Assembly: GCA_021234155.1 (NCBI GenBank)
Contig: JAJEKV010000051.1
Location: 8,266,105 to 8,330,104 of the forward strand
Origin: Isoetes taiwanensis
Lineage: Eukaryota > Streptophyta > Lycopodiopsida > Isoetales > Isoetaceae
DNA length: 64,000 nucleotides
Direction of reading: 5' to 3'
In this document: positions 45,349 through 56,448 of the stretch, piece by piece
Layout: each line of letters opens with the position of its first letter
How positions within the stretch are numbered: the stretch's first letter is position 1
Made by a program: the position numbers and the translations under genes
The notes under the pieces: model-generated
What the model was told of the DNA's origin: nothing
Database searches by the model: none
Seen by the model: the letters and a program-made list of their open reading frames with translations, nothing else

Positions 45349-46236
45349 CTAATGAGGCACATACCCCAAACAATCATTCAAGTTAGGATGATCCTCTAAC
45401 CTTCCATCATGTGGACAAGGTAATTCTAGCTGCTGAGTACAAATGTGAGCCATAATAGAACCAAATTCAGGAAGGGTAGCATGAAGATCAACCCAAGGAA
45501 ACTTAGAAATTTGTTCCTCTTTAATATGAAATTGCTTATGAGCCATTGAAAAGGATGCTAATTTTAATTCTCCTGAAGCACTTTGCAATGTAAACTTGTG
45601 ATCATTTTCAAAACATGCAGCTCGTATATACCCTACAGGTACAACAGCAGCTGTGTCCATGATAAGATCAGAAAGTATACCTTGTTCGTAAAAATCAGCA
45701 CTCCATTCACATGAGACTACCATGCGCTCGTCTTCTATCTCATTGCAAATATCCTGAATCAGAGCGCCATGCAGAGCAGGTACAGGAGCAATATACAGCG
45801 GTGAAGACTCCAAGAACATATCTGTTACAGCATAATCTGCTATGTCGAATGAAGTTTGGATCATAACTGCGTCTTCTTCATCAAGAGTAGCTAAAAGATT
45901 ATTTCCTCCGACAACATGCCACATGCCTTGGGATATCAATGACCAGGTCATTTGATATCTCCATTCTTCGTAGTTATGAATGGTTAAAACCTTACCTTTC
46001 AGAGGAGCTATAATCTGATAAAGCTGCCTAGCAGACTCAGAAGTAAAATAGACCATGATTAGATTCTCTAGCAACACAGTATCACATCTACAGTCTGGCA
46101 AGACTGAAGCGTAGCAAGAAGAAAGAAATCTCACACAAATCTTGCTGATCGGGGATTTGAAGACTTCGAGGAGCCAATTCCAGATCCAAAGCCAGTCTAT
46201 ATCCGGATTGCCACTCAATCTGAAGAGATTCTGCAC
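45349..46236 (-). CDS. LTR-element internal ORF with Copia gag-like block
   Basis: 295 codons from the first Met; a second Met at residue 61 (46056) fits gag proteins better. Residues 76-111 contain LKGKVLTIHNYEEWRYQM and SLISQGMWHVVGG, the L..NY..W...M...L...G.W.VV.G pattern of the Copia gag N-terminus (DUF4219-type). The following 180 residues, with CEWSADFYEQGILSDLIMD and VDLHATLPEFGSIMAHIC, match nothing I know and lack the usual UBN2 helices and CCHC knuckle. It ends at TAG 45349-45351, after which the same frame is open to the 3' LTR. Expression would be driven by the LTR. Confidence 0.6.
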   Translation of the reverse strand: MQNLFRLSGNPDIDWLWIWNWLLEVFKSPISKICVRFLSSCYASVLPDCRCDTVLLENLIMVYFTSESARQLYQIIAPLKGKVLTIHNYEEWRYQMTWSLISQGMWHVVGGNNLLATLDEEDAVMIQTSFDIADYAVTDMFLESSPLYIAPVPALHGALIQDICNEIEDERMVVSCEWSADFYEQGILSDLIMDTAAVVPVGYIRAACFENDHKFTLQSASGELKLASFSMAHKQFHIKEEQISKFPWVDLHATLPEFGSIMAHICTQQLELPCPHDGRLEDHPNLNDCLGYVPH

Positions 46237-46689
46237 TCAACGGCAGCTCCTTATCCAGCAGTGTTCAAATACGGTTCCCCTCTGCCGTAACTCCAAATGC
46301 GACCAAACTCATGCAAGATCTCGACATGTAATCTAGACTTTATCCGTTTCCCAATGTATCACTGTCCCTTTTAGGTTTTTATTTACCCGATCACAAAAAT
46401 AGAATGCACCTTTTGCTTGTAATCCAAATAAGCCACGAACCAAAATAGCCATGCAATATGTCTCCAACTTTACAAATTTCGCACAAATCCGGGTGCAAAA
46501 TATCTTTGCACGAGTCTTTCAAACGATTCAGATGCTCGCCCAAACTACACAACTGAATCTCTTCTCCTTCACATCAGATCCGACTATAAACTCCAGATCC
46601 GACCCTTGCTTGCAAATCGTAGCAAGAAGTAGACCTAACCGGACGAAGAATCTTGCAAGATTAGCGCAATCTTTGCAGAGATTTCTCGA

Positions 46690-46745
46690 GCTTTTATTCT
46701 AGACCCGTTCTAGACCCGCAACACGTTCTAGACCCGTTCTAGACT
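46690..46745 (-). repeat. Short tandem repeat in LTR-element leader
   Basis: ttctagacccg is repeated four times with small changes between the primer site and the gag-like ORF. This is untranslated leader. Confidence 0.75.
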
Positions 46746-46852
46746 AACTCTTGCACAAGGCAAGAAAAATGATACCAGTTCCTCTGATCAGACCCGATAC
46801 CACGTTCTGATCCCACCTGCTATACTCCAGCACTCATCTCATCCTGCATTCT

Positions 46853-46865
46853 GGCTCTGATACCA
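46853..46865 (-). promoter_or_regulatory. Primer-binding site, initiator tRNA-Met
   Basis: On the minus strand TGGTATCAGAGCC directly follows the 5' LTR. This is the classic plant Copia primer site complementary to the 3' end of tRNA-iMet. Confidence 0.92.
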
Positions 46866-47046
46866 TGAAGAAACCCTGTATGCATGTATGCTAGAATGAA
46901 AGAGATACACGATATAGCTAGGCTATGAGTAAACTGGATGAAGAACTATAAAGCATGACTATGGCTTTATAGAAGAGCCATGTCAGCAACATATGTGGCA
47001 TGCCTAGTCATCTAAGAGTAGTGACATGTCACGTCATTCTCTAACA
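46866..47046 (-). repeat. 5' LTR, 181 bp
   Basis: Identical to 44556-44736. On the coding strand a TATAAA box occurs within cttctataaagcc (about 46965-46975) and probably drives the element. Confidence 0.93.
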
Positions 47047-47051
47047 GTTTG
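47047..47051. repeat. 5-bp target duplication, right of LTR element
   Basis: gtttg, identical to 44551-44555. Confidence 0.9.
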
Positions 47052-47614
47052 TTACTAAATTTTAATTTAATTTAATTGACTAGCTCTCTTAGGGCCTATG
47101 AAGAGGCCATGGAGCCAGAATACATGTGTAATCATATTTTCAACAAAAATGAACGATGTGCATCCACCGTTTTGAAATGTGATCCTAATTCTAAAGGAGG
47201 TAAAGTAAACAGGAAAGAAAAGTCTACTGCATGAATACCAAACTTCCTTCTGATATGTTACATATAGGCGTTAAAAACTAATAAATAATATTACATAGCT
47301 CTCTAGTTCTTACCAACATTCTACAAAATGACAATAACATTCCTTTGGAATACCTATCCTTTTATGAAGTGAAGATCAGCCTTGAGTGAAAATAAGCCAC
47401 TTCTCCTCATATTGCACCCTTTTGCTCCTCGTTCCTCTTTCATTAATTGCTGGTTCTTCATCGTTGAGACAATTCAAAAATTGCCAGCTGGTCAGTTTGC
47501 CACAGCATCTATAAGTAACCATGTTTCGGCTTGAGCAGACCTACCAGCTTTTGCATTATTCCAGGAACAGAAGATCAAGTTATATTTATAGCACTTCTTG
47601 CATTTTTTGCCCAC

Positions 47615-50600
47615 CTACTGCTTGCGCAAACCATGAAAAAATCTGTGTTTCCTTGAATGTGAATGATGACCTGCTTCCCTTGAAGCAAGATGATGGATGA
47701 AGTGCACCTGGATATAGGAGTACGAGTTAAAGCCTGAACAGCGCTACCACAATCATAAAGCAGATAATAGACAAACCTGATCATTTGTTTTAATTCCAAA
47801 ATCTGAGAGCAAGGAATCTTCATCGATCAGTTTTTCATTCATGTAGCACAAGCAGTAGTTTCCCCAGACATGCTTCCTGTGATAAAAAAAATAACTTGGA
47901 CAAGTTTAAACTAATTACATCAATAAATATAATCAATGAGTGCTTGAGACTTGATAATAAGAACACTTATAATCTGATTGGGATGATCATCCCATAAAGA
48001 TGCATATTCATCGATAGTTTGACATGTACATTTGCAGCTGCTGAAAGGATACAACCAACTGGACTGTTTGCTAGCGGATCTTATTTATCGGCTGTAGATA
48101 TTTTGATTCCCCATGCAATGTATTAAGCATGAGAATATTCAGTCCTTTGTTTTCCTAGAGGGGCGCCTCACCAAGTTTATATGGAAATGGAGTTCAAACA
48201 ATGCAAGAAACCATATAGCCCATTTTGAAGGATACTATAGTTATAGGATAACTTAACTAAGATTTCTTGGAGGGGGTAAAATGCAGAACTTATTGCCTCT
48301 ACAATTTCCTTAAAAAAAAATTGGAGATGCAACCTACATGGTAGCAAGGAAGGAGTCAAGCACAATGGCAACGGCTTCAATAACATAGTCCACACCAGCA
48401 TCAGATAAAACAACCCGGAAGTGGACTTTTTAAGTTCCAATATGTCATCCAACCACGTTGACTTTAATTGCTTCTTTGGCAGCCCCATGCCCTAATACCT
48501 ATGATTTAGCTGATAAATCTCACGCTCATCTTATCTATGTAAACCATGACAGGGGTTATTCCATATAACGATCAGTGTCTCGCTACTTCTATATCTGTTT
48601 TTTCTATATCTGGTGTTCATTCTCAGTGAAACCCAAGACTTTCAAATATACTTCTAGTGGAAAGTATTGTCATTGAAAAATCAATGGATACAGTTTCTTC
48701 GCCAGTTAACATGAAATTTCATCTGCTAGAAAAATGATCTCTTTGGACTCAACGATGGCACAGATAGGAAGACAACAGATGCAAGTGAACATGTGAGATG
48801 AAAACTGAAGAACAAAAGAGCCCCGGCAATAATAGGTCTCGACTTAGGAGAAATAAAAAATCCTTCACAAGATAACTGTTTAGATTGTACATGGATAAAG
48901 GGGAAAAGTTGGCTTAATATGTTGAGATATATTCTTTATCAATTTGCTGGAATAAATGCCACTATGGATGATAAGGATGCCAGCAGAAATAGAGGAAGAA
49001 CAAGCTTCAAGGCATAAGGTGACAGTAGGTTTAAGACTGATGATACGGAGTTCTTTGGATTTCAAGAAAGTTTGACACAAACCATGGGAATTGGCAGCAC
49101 CATATTTCCATTTGAAGCAAAGGCACGAGAGCGATGAGAGAAGTCCGAAAATGTTAACAACCTTTGCCTTTAACCCTATATGGTCAGGCTCCACTTTGGT
49201 CATCCGCAAAATCAGAATTCACTGCACATGCACCAAGCATGGTTGCTCAAGATGTGTTATTAGGTTCGAACTGCACTTTACTCATCAATTCTACAACTTC
49301 ATCCAACCATCCTATCCTTCTAAGGAAGACAATCGTGCAGTTATAATGAACTAGACTTGGCGCAGCCACACGTTTGTATTAAATCCCTTTAACAAAGGAA
49401 AACCTTTCTCGTTTAATAAGACCAACTGATTGTCACAGCTTGTAGTAGAAGGCAATGCCAACTTTTATTTATCAAAGCCAGAACGATACAAGCAAAAAGA
49501 ACCTATACAAATGCACTTTTATCTGGGCCCATTCCATCCAATTGCTAGAAAGCTCCTATTTCCAACCATGTTGTGGTAATGCGGCATGTTGAAATTCAAT
49601 GTGCCTCGTTTAAGTTCTGAAGACTAACGTGAACCTTGCAAGCTCCAACATTTACTATACATTTTAAGTAGAAACTTTTCAGCCTTTCAATTGCATCAGT
49701 TTTGCAAAAGCTGCTCAGATAGAAATCCAGGAAACTGTGTTTCTTTCTAGCACATTATTAAACATGCTCCAGGATTCTTTGAAACGCCATGCTGAGCATC
49801 TATTGCAAACATGGCAGTCTTCAGAACTACGCTTTGATCTGACGCATTAAGAAATACTACCTCCACATCATCTAAACGGCCCCCAGAATAAACCAAAATG
49901 AAATCTTGTGTGTAAGTTAAATAGTAAGTTGTTTTTTCGATTCTGGCCATGTGAACCACCGTTATCTTGTCTAGCACCAGACCCTGACCATGCATCTGTT
50001 CAGAAAAGCAGAGGTCTTCCTCCCCACAGCCTTGTTGAGCATGCACAGAAATCATGGTAGCCCATTAGAGAACATTATGCTCTTGCATTTTATACAAAAG
50101 CATCTCATAATCCTGAAGCTTGCCACACTAGACATGCAAGTTACTTAAAGCAATTACTAGAGCATGTATGTCTAATCTATATAATAAATTAACAGACCGA
50201 CCTCCCTTTCATCAGTTACACTTGCTGAGAACAAGCATCAAAAACACTTAATGAAAGTGATTTTTATCGGCAAACACATTAAGCATACCTTGGAAATATT
50301 CTTATACATCTGGCAACGTGGATCGTTGATGCTTCTCTAGTGTTTCACAATATGCATAGAAATATTATGAAACACTAGAGAAGCATTCTGGGAGTATGAT
50401 GGTTTCTGCATTTCCATGAGAATAAGGAGGACTCAGGCAGACTTTTGATACAATGGCTGAATGCAATGTCACTCCATGGAACTCCATGATATCAGCGCAT
50501 GCATAAACGGTTCTGGCAAGTAAACATTGTGCGTCTGGCGAATGAGAGGAAACAATAGCCGAAGAACAAGGACTTGCTGAACGAAAATGCTGTTAAATTG

Positions 50601-51145
50601 TTATCTCGCCATCCATTTGAATGGAGTTCACGTTATTACAGAAACTACAATAGTCGGATTGCACGAGTCCAATACGTGAAACGCTAACATATTAATTTAC
50701 TCACAAACTTCTTACCATGATACATGTCGATGCCCTAATTGCGCTTGCTCCAGTTCCTCCACTTTCCTCTGCACAGCCACTTTCAGGTCTCTTACTTTGG
50801 CCGAATTGAGGACCGCAACATCTGAGAAAAACTAGAGCCCCATAAAATCTATCACAACCAGGCCCACAAGCAATGCATCAAGCTAAACTTACCAAGCGTA
50901 GTACCATCCATCTTTAGGACTGAGAGGCGCATTGCACCACCCAGCTCCACTGCAATAAGTGTATCAACATCTCCTAGAGTTGGATTTCTCGGCACGTCTG
51001 CGAGCAACGGATCATCCAGCAGGGCTGAGAGCAAGGGAAGAAATTGCGCCCTGCTTTTGCTATAATACCGTCCAACTTTTGTAGGTCTGAGTTCTGTGTC
51101 TTCTATTTCTTCATCCGCTTCCATTTTCAAGCTCCCATCAATCAT
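47615..51145 (-). CDS. SNRNP25: U11/U12 small nuclear ribonucleoprotein 25 kDa protein
   Basis: Protein of the U11/U12 di-snRNP, which recognises U12-type introns in the nucleus. Four exons on the minus strand: 51145-50893, 50821-50716, 47876-47777 and 47707-47615, 552 nt including stop, 183 residues (176 if translation starts at the Met at 51124). Exon 1 holds LLSALLDDPLLADVPRNPTL and LGGAMRLSVLKMDGTTL. Exon 2 gives DVAVLNSAKVRDLKVAV and GHRHVS. Exon 3 gives KHVWGNYCLCYMNEKLIDED and DFGIKTNDQ. Exon 4 gives VHF and the basic tail RKHRFFHGLRKQ, then TAG. These follow the ubiquitin-like fold and tail of the family in order. All introns are GT-AG (71, 2,839 and 69 bp) and phases match exactly, with a split Asp and a split Trp codon. 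No stop or shift is present, so it looks functional. The nearest neighbour is a young LTR element 0.57 kb beyond its stop. Confidence 0.93.
49190..50165 (-). pseudogene. PPR pseudogene inside intron 2 of the snRNP gene
   Basis: On the minus strand, from about 50160 downward, the sequence reads CGKLQDYEMLLYKMQEHNVL, then MISVHAQQGCGEED with EQMHGQGLVLDKITVVHM (50055-49960), GRLDDVEVVF and a QSVVLKTAM...IDAQHG block near 49850-49790, and finally GWLDEVVELMSKVQFEPNN with TMLGACAVNSDF (about 49320-49240), the end of a PLS-type PPR protein. Stops and shifts break it repeatedly. It is on the same strand as the host gene, so it would be spliced out with the intron. Confidence 0.75.
50329..50386. repeat. 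19-bp perfect inverted repeat
   Basis: ATGCTTCTCTAGTGTTTCA (50329-50347) pairs exactly with 50368-50386. Within the 20-nt loop, AATAT/ATATT can pair further after one mismatch, leaving an 8-nt loop. It lies in intron 2 of the snRNP gene. It may be a minimal foldback element or a small-RNA hairpin, though shorter than most plant miRNA precursors. Confidence 0.85.
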
Positions 51146-53775
51146 CTGGCAAAGCTCTTTTTAGAAAGAGGTAATTTTAAGGGCTAGATAACGTCCTGTC
51201 CGTGGCGTTATGGCCCATGAAAAAAATGGCCTCGTGGCCATGGAAAAAAATGGCTGCCATAAGATCTAGGTGCAAATGGCGTTGAAAAGTTCATTTATTA
51301 CATGTAGAGATTTCATATGGCCATCATCTCTGGCATCTAATTCTTCCTCTTGAGGCAGATCAAGTCTATGCCAGAGAATCCAATCAGTACAATCAAGCTT
51401 TTAAGTCAAGTCCAACAACAAGGGTTCAAAAACCTCCGCAACCTTCACCAATAATTTTCCGCCTATATACAATACGTACTGGATATATTTATAACAAGAT
51501 ACAAATATACCGGATTTTACATTAAACTATGTTTTTTTCTATCGGATTTTTTCCAGCATCCAAAAATTTTGACCAGCAATTTCTAAAGTGGACCAGACAA
51601 ACAAAGGGTTTATCCAGATATTTTTTGAACCCTGCTTCCAGTTGTGTCCATTTAGTTTTTGCTTTGTAAATGTGAGCATGAGCGTTGAATCACTAAGCTT
51701 TCCAGCATGAGCTTTGAGCTATTGTGATAACAGAAATAGGGTGCCGATCTTCGGCTTTTGTGAACCATGTGTTGGCCCAGTACAAATACTTTGGAATGTG
51801 CAGGCCTGATTCCAAATTTAAAGCAATCCCTGTTGTACCATCCTCAAATTCCACCATCGTCAAGACCATAAGCACAAAACATTGAAATTGAAACTTTTGT
51901 ATTTCCCGTATGAAAATATTTGTGACACGTTCAATAAAATCCTTTTTGATGCTCTGATATGAGTGGTTAGAACTTGAATTGAGACTGGCATTGAAGGAAG
52001 CTTGTTTGGAGGTTGGAGTTTTATTATCATTGAATGTATCTCATGAGGTACTTAGTGGTTGAATTTGCATATCATAGCTTTAATTATGATGGTATATCGC
52101 AGGCAACCAATGTCCATTTCTGTCGATGACCTTGTGAAATGGTTGGCCGACCATTTGATCCCTAAGGAAGAGTGAGCTGCAAATCTTACACAATGTATAT
52201 GTAACATATATGGAATGCAAACAGAAAGGTACGATGATGTTTGTTTGCAAAAGTTCTCGTTCACAAACATTTTGTACGGGAATGTTCGGATGTTCTGTTC
52301 TTTGCATGGAACCTAATGTGAACTAAATAATGGCCCTTAGAAAATCTCATGTTGTTGAATGCCTACCGTGCATTGTATTGCAATACTCATTTCTTATTTG
52401 GTCTAACCAGGCTTCAATATAACCTTTTTCTGGCTAGAAGCACATGAATGCCAACAATTAACTTAGTCATACATTGATGCAATTATAGCTGATTACAGTG
52501 TTCCTCATCTGGAATGCCGATATAGAGTTTAGCAATGATTATGTGCATCCTAGTCAGCCATAACGCCTCTGCATAGGACGTTATCAGCCTTAACATCTTT
52601 GGCCGAGGCATTTGGCATTTGGCAGAGTAGCGGCCATAGCCAAGCTTGGTCAACTTGTCAGCCCATTGTGTGTGCACAACAGAAGATTTTCTTACAGAGC
52701 TTTGTAATGCTGAAACTGACGGCAACAAAAATTTCCCAAAATTTTCTTACACCAGAGGATTTTCTTACAGAGCTTTTGTGCTACAGCGACGAGCAGGGGG
52801 AAAACCAACAATAACAACCCCGGAAACCAACAGACTAGAATAGCTAGTTCCGACTTCCAGCTAGGTCCGAGCTCATTCTTTATGCTTCCAGCAAGCTAAA
52901 GAGGGCAAGCCAAATTCTTCTAGCATCCAGCAAGCTAAAAGAGGGCAAGCCGGATTCCTGATAATCTTCAAGAACGTACTTGGAGGTCTGGCGACTTTTT
53001 AGCATATTACAAGCCTGACTCTGGAGGCCTGGTTACGGCGTTTCATGTCGAACCTTGGCTATGGTGCAGGGATTCGACCATGACTATCCGGACTATGGCG
53101 GATTAGTATCAGAGCTATCAGAGGGATTACAGTTGCTGGGCTGTCGCTGCAGCATGCAGAGGGCATAGCACGCTAAAACAGGGCAATTAGCAAGCCGGAT
53201 TATTTTGTAATAAACTATGGAATGGGGCTTTTGAGCATGTCGCAGGCCTGGCTATGGCGACTCTTGAGCAGGGATTCGATCACGGCGAGGATCCGACCAC
53301 GGCGTCAGATTCGAACATGGCAGTAAAAAAAACACGACGTCCCAGCAAATGAGATGTTATGGACATGACATCTATGTTATGGCCATAACAGATTGGGCCA
53401 CATTAGTGTGTAAATTTGACGGTTTTCGAAGGACGGGGAAAATATTTTATGCGTTTTCGCATGACATGAAGTTCTTAAATTTCAACCTTTCATATACCAG
53501 ACAAAATTTCAAAATGACAGAATACAAACTTTTAATAAAAATACATAGAAAATGCATGTGCTATATAATAAAAGTCGTATTTAATTAAAGTGGGACAAAT
53601 CTTGAATTTTGGGACTCGGACTGAAAATGGGACTCACACACCATAAAAGAAATTTCTGAATTGATTGCTTGAATAGAATTACACATGACACACATAGAAT
53701 TGGGTTACTTGTTTTCCTCATAAATTTTACAAACCACTAGTTGAGATAGTTTTCAAACTTCTCAATATTATGTGC
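51146..53775. other. 5' flank of snRNP gene; no further gene
   Basis: The first few hundred bases hold the presumed promoter of the snRNP gene; I see no certain TATA box. A short phrase atgaaaaaaatggc / atggaaaaaaatggc repeats near 51,216-51,254. At 52,880-52,955 ccagcaagctaaa-gagggcaagcc is duplicated, and at 52,680-52,785 gattttcttacagagctttg is duplicated. Otherwise unassigned. Confidence 0.45.
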
Positions 53776-56448
53776 CCTCATACAATGATATAGCATGGAG
53801 GTTGCTCATGGCCTTGTCCATCTCCCTTCTTGGGATCTTGTGTGTGTTGTCCTTTGCAACGTGAGAACTTGGATATGACCATACCACACACTCCACCAAT
53901 TCCCTCCTTTGAGGGTGGCATAATTGCCCTCCACTTCTTCTCGGCCCGGTCGGTGTATTGCTCCTTCAAGTTGCCCTTCTTGTGTCTCCCAATGGGCTCC
54001 CAATATTGAATTTGGAATCGGGGCGCAACTCCTCTCCATCGAGGCATAGTGGTGGTTACATCGGAGAGTGCCACCCCTAACCATATTGGGCCGGTCCTCA
54101 TCATCGGGGCCTTACTAGCACAAAGTATCCTTCCTTGATGTCCTCAAAGGGATCCCACTTTCGGGAAGATCAAACCACTCGGCTTTGAGGCCTTACTTCC
54201 CACAAACCACTTGGAACCCTTGTTGGGACCCAAGTGAGCATTCTTAGGCGTGCTTGCACCTTGAGAACCCTCCCATCTTGACTCACGGCAGAACCCGTCT
54301 CTTAGCTCCCTCCCACATGGTTGCTTCCGGTTTCTAAGCATGTCACAACTTTCTCCCGGTACTTGATTAGGGAGTCCATTTGATTTTTCTTAAGAGTGGA
54401 GGTGTGCTTTCCATTTCGAACATCATCCCGGTCGTTATGTAATCCTTGATGCCCTTCACCCGGTTGGCTAGAGTCTTTGTCTTGAAGGGAGGTATTGGTT
54501 TTGGCTGCCCTTTAGGAATGAGAACTTCACCCGGCCCGGCACCCCTTTGCCACAACTTCGATACCTTGTGCAGGGCATCCACAACTTGTCACCTGGTCTC
54601 CACTTATATTGCATGATTGGTATTCCATCCCTAACCCAAAACTTGAACTGAAGTGGCTTTGTGTGTCTGTCAACTTGGTCCTTACCATCTAGCAAGTATC
54701 CTTCTACAAATGATTTCCAATCTGCAACCTCATCCATCAAAGAAAGCCATTGGGTTGGGGTCAATCACGCTCTCAAACACATCCATTAGTTCGGGGAGAG
54801 TGGTCCGTTTTTCTCTCTTGAGCTTGGTGGAGAAAGTTCAAAGAATCCATCTATATCATCATGCGTATGCCCAACCATCATGAATCCCACTTTCACAACT
54901 TTGAATACTCCCACTTCTTTGTCAAGTATGACATAGCCCCAAACATCCATCTATTCTTGTTTTTCTTTCCAGCGGTTGTCCAAGCGAACACATAGCTCCT
55001 CGGGCGATGATTTCTCAAGTAAAAATCATCCCAAGTCCTCCTTGATTCACGGACACCTTGGATGTGAGCTTTTTAGCTGCCTTTGGTAACAAAGCGGTTG
55101 ATCATCCATCAAAGCCTCAAAATGGGTCTTTGAAGGGGAATACCTCCTCCCTTCTATCGATCCTTTCTCTAGTGTTCTCGGGCACTTGAAAATAGAGCTC
55201 ACATGGAAGTTTGGATCATCTCTCCATAGATCAAGCACAAAATGACCATATGTTCGGTTCCATGACCATGTGTTAATACACCCGCCGGACTTACTTTCAT
55301 CGAAAAGCGTTTTGACAGCGCTTGGGTAAAGAGATCTAGCTTTGGCAAGAAAGTCTTGTGTTGGTCCATCTTATCATGAATTATACACAAAAATTTGTGC
55401 ATTTGCATCTCGAGAAAATGTTCTCCACTTTGCCAATACAAGCTGTCTACATGATATTTGGTCCCTTTGGTGATCTGCAAATTGCTCCCTAATTGCCATT
55501 CTTTCTTTCTCTATTGCGGTTGATGCAAGTGTATCCTTGAGTTGAATGCAAGTGTTGCACTTTGAGAATGGCATGTGTTGTAGGACACTCACGTCGAGAA
55601 GTGAGTGCTCCATAACTTTGCTGAAATGTGATTGAGAAAGAGGCCTACCTCGGTAGTTTCGGGATGGAGTTGACCTCCTTAAGGCACTCCTTTTGGATAT
55701 AGTGTTGTGGCAACACTTTTGCACCACTGCTCGTTCACCGTTCTGACTTGTGGGGGGCATAGATTGAGACATGTATCTCACAAAGCTCTCGAGAAGGCTG
55801 CAATGGCCTTGAGAGTATTTGCTCTAGGTTTCAAAGTGAGTGCATTACCATGTTGGAACAAAGCGTGCCCTTTTCTAACTTCTCGATGTCGTAAAATGAA
55901 GACTTGCTCACCCCAAGAATCCATCTCAATGCTCTCATACATACCTTCATGCCCCTCAATTGATATAGTAGTTAGATCTGTGTTTTCATCATAGGCTGGA
56001 ATTCCTACACAAGGAGTAAATGAAATTAATCCTATCTTTTTGAAGGCTGTCCAATGTATTGGGACCTTATCTGCGAGGTCATCCACATTGTATTTGCCTT
56101 TGTGCAATCTAGGTTGCAACACTTTTGTCCCCTAATTGCCTCCAGGTTTTCTCTGGTTGGTGCCATACTTTCCATCCTTTCTAAATATTTGTCACTTCTA
56201 GGCCTCTTGGGCACCCTTGGCTGCCTTCTATGAAAGACATAGCGTCTCTTCCTTGTGATCAAAGGATGCTCATCGACCACCAAATCTTCCACATGGCCTT
56301 GGGTGGGCCTTGGGGTGTGTGGTTCGATGGGGCATTCTAGAGTATCACCATTCTTGTGTGTAATATATCTAATTGGCCATCTCAAGCGAGCTTGGGACTC
56401 CGGCCACCCTGAGCACACAATGCAATCACTAGAGCTTCCACGGGACAT
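53776..56448 (-). pseudogene. DUF7869-like protein gene, frame-disrupted (putative transposon protein)
   Basis: Minus-strand pieces in order: MSRGSSSDCIVCSGWPESQ start (56448) with RKRRYVFHRRQPRVPKRPRS; KCCNLDC near 56110; NVDDLADKVPIHWTAFKKIG; then HMPFSKCNTCIQLKDTLAST (about 55575) and REQFADHQRDQ; DQHKTFLPKLDLFTQ and GVLTHGHGTEH (55370-55240); VFKVVKVGFMMVGHTHDDID (54849-54908); VADWKSFVEGYLL and KPLQFKFWVRDG; last IWLGVALSDV and FQIQYWEPI near 54,050. Cys-rich head, C-x2-C spacer, central H-rich GHTHxDID block and a BAH/chromo-like tail are, from memory, the layout of DUF7869 proteins, multi-copy in lycophytes and some animals and probably mobile. At least five frame changes occur, some of which might be introns. 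I did not find terminal repeats. Confidence 0.6.

Larger units (their letters stand above)
44556..47046 (-). mobile_element. Young pol-less LTR retrotransposon (Copia-like)
   Basis: A complete 2,491-bp element on the minus strand: 5' LTR 46866-47046, primer site 46853-46865, internal region, purine tract, 3' LTR 44556-44736. The LTRs are 181 bp and identical base for base, and begin TGTTAG and end TTCA on the coding strand. A 5-bp duplication flanks it. The internal 2.1 kb has one long minus-strand frame broken by a single amber codon, with a Copia gag-like block and no RT, RNase H, integrase or protease. It must have been copied by enzymes of another element, recently enough that the LTRs have not diverged. 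Confidence 0.93.

Noticed and set aside
48177-48488. 103-codon minus-strand frame in intron 2 of the snRNP gene as an extra exon
   Set aside because: The exon 2 to exon 3 join is complete with a split Trp codon, leaving no room for it. Another frame here has a short enzyme-like tail (SDAGVDYVIEAVAIVLDSF) but too little to name.
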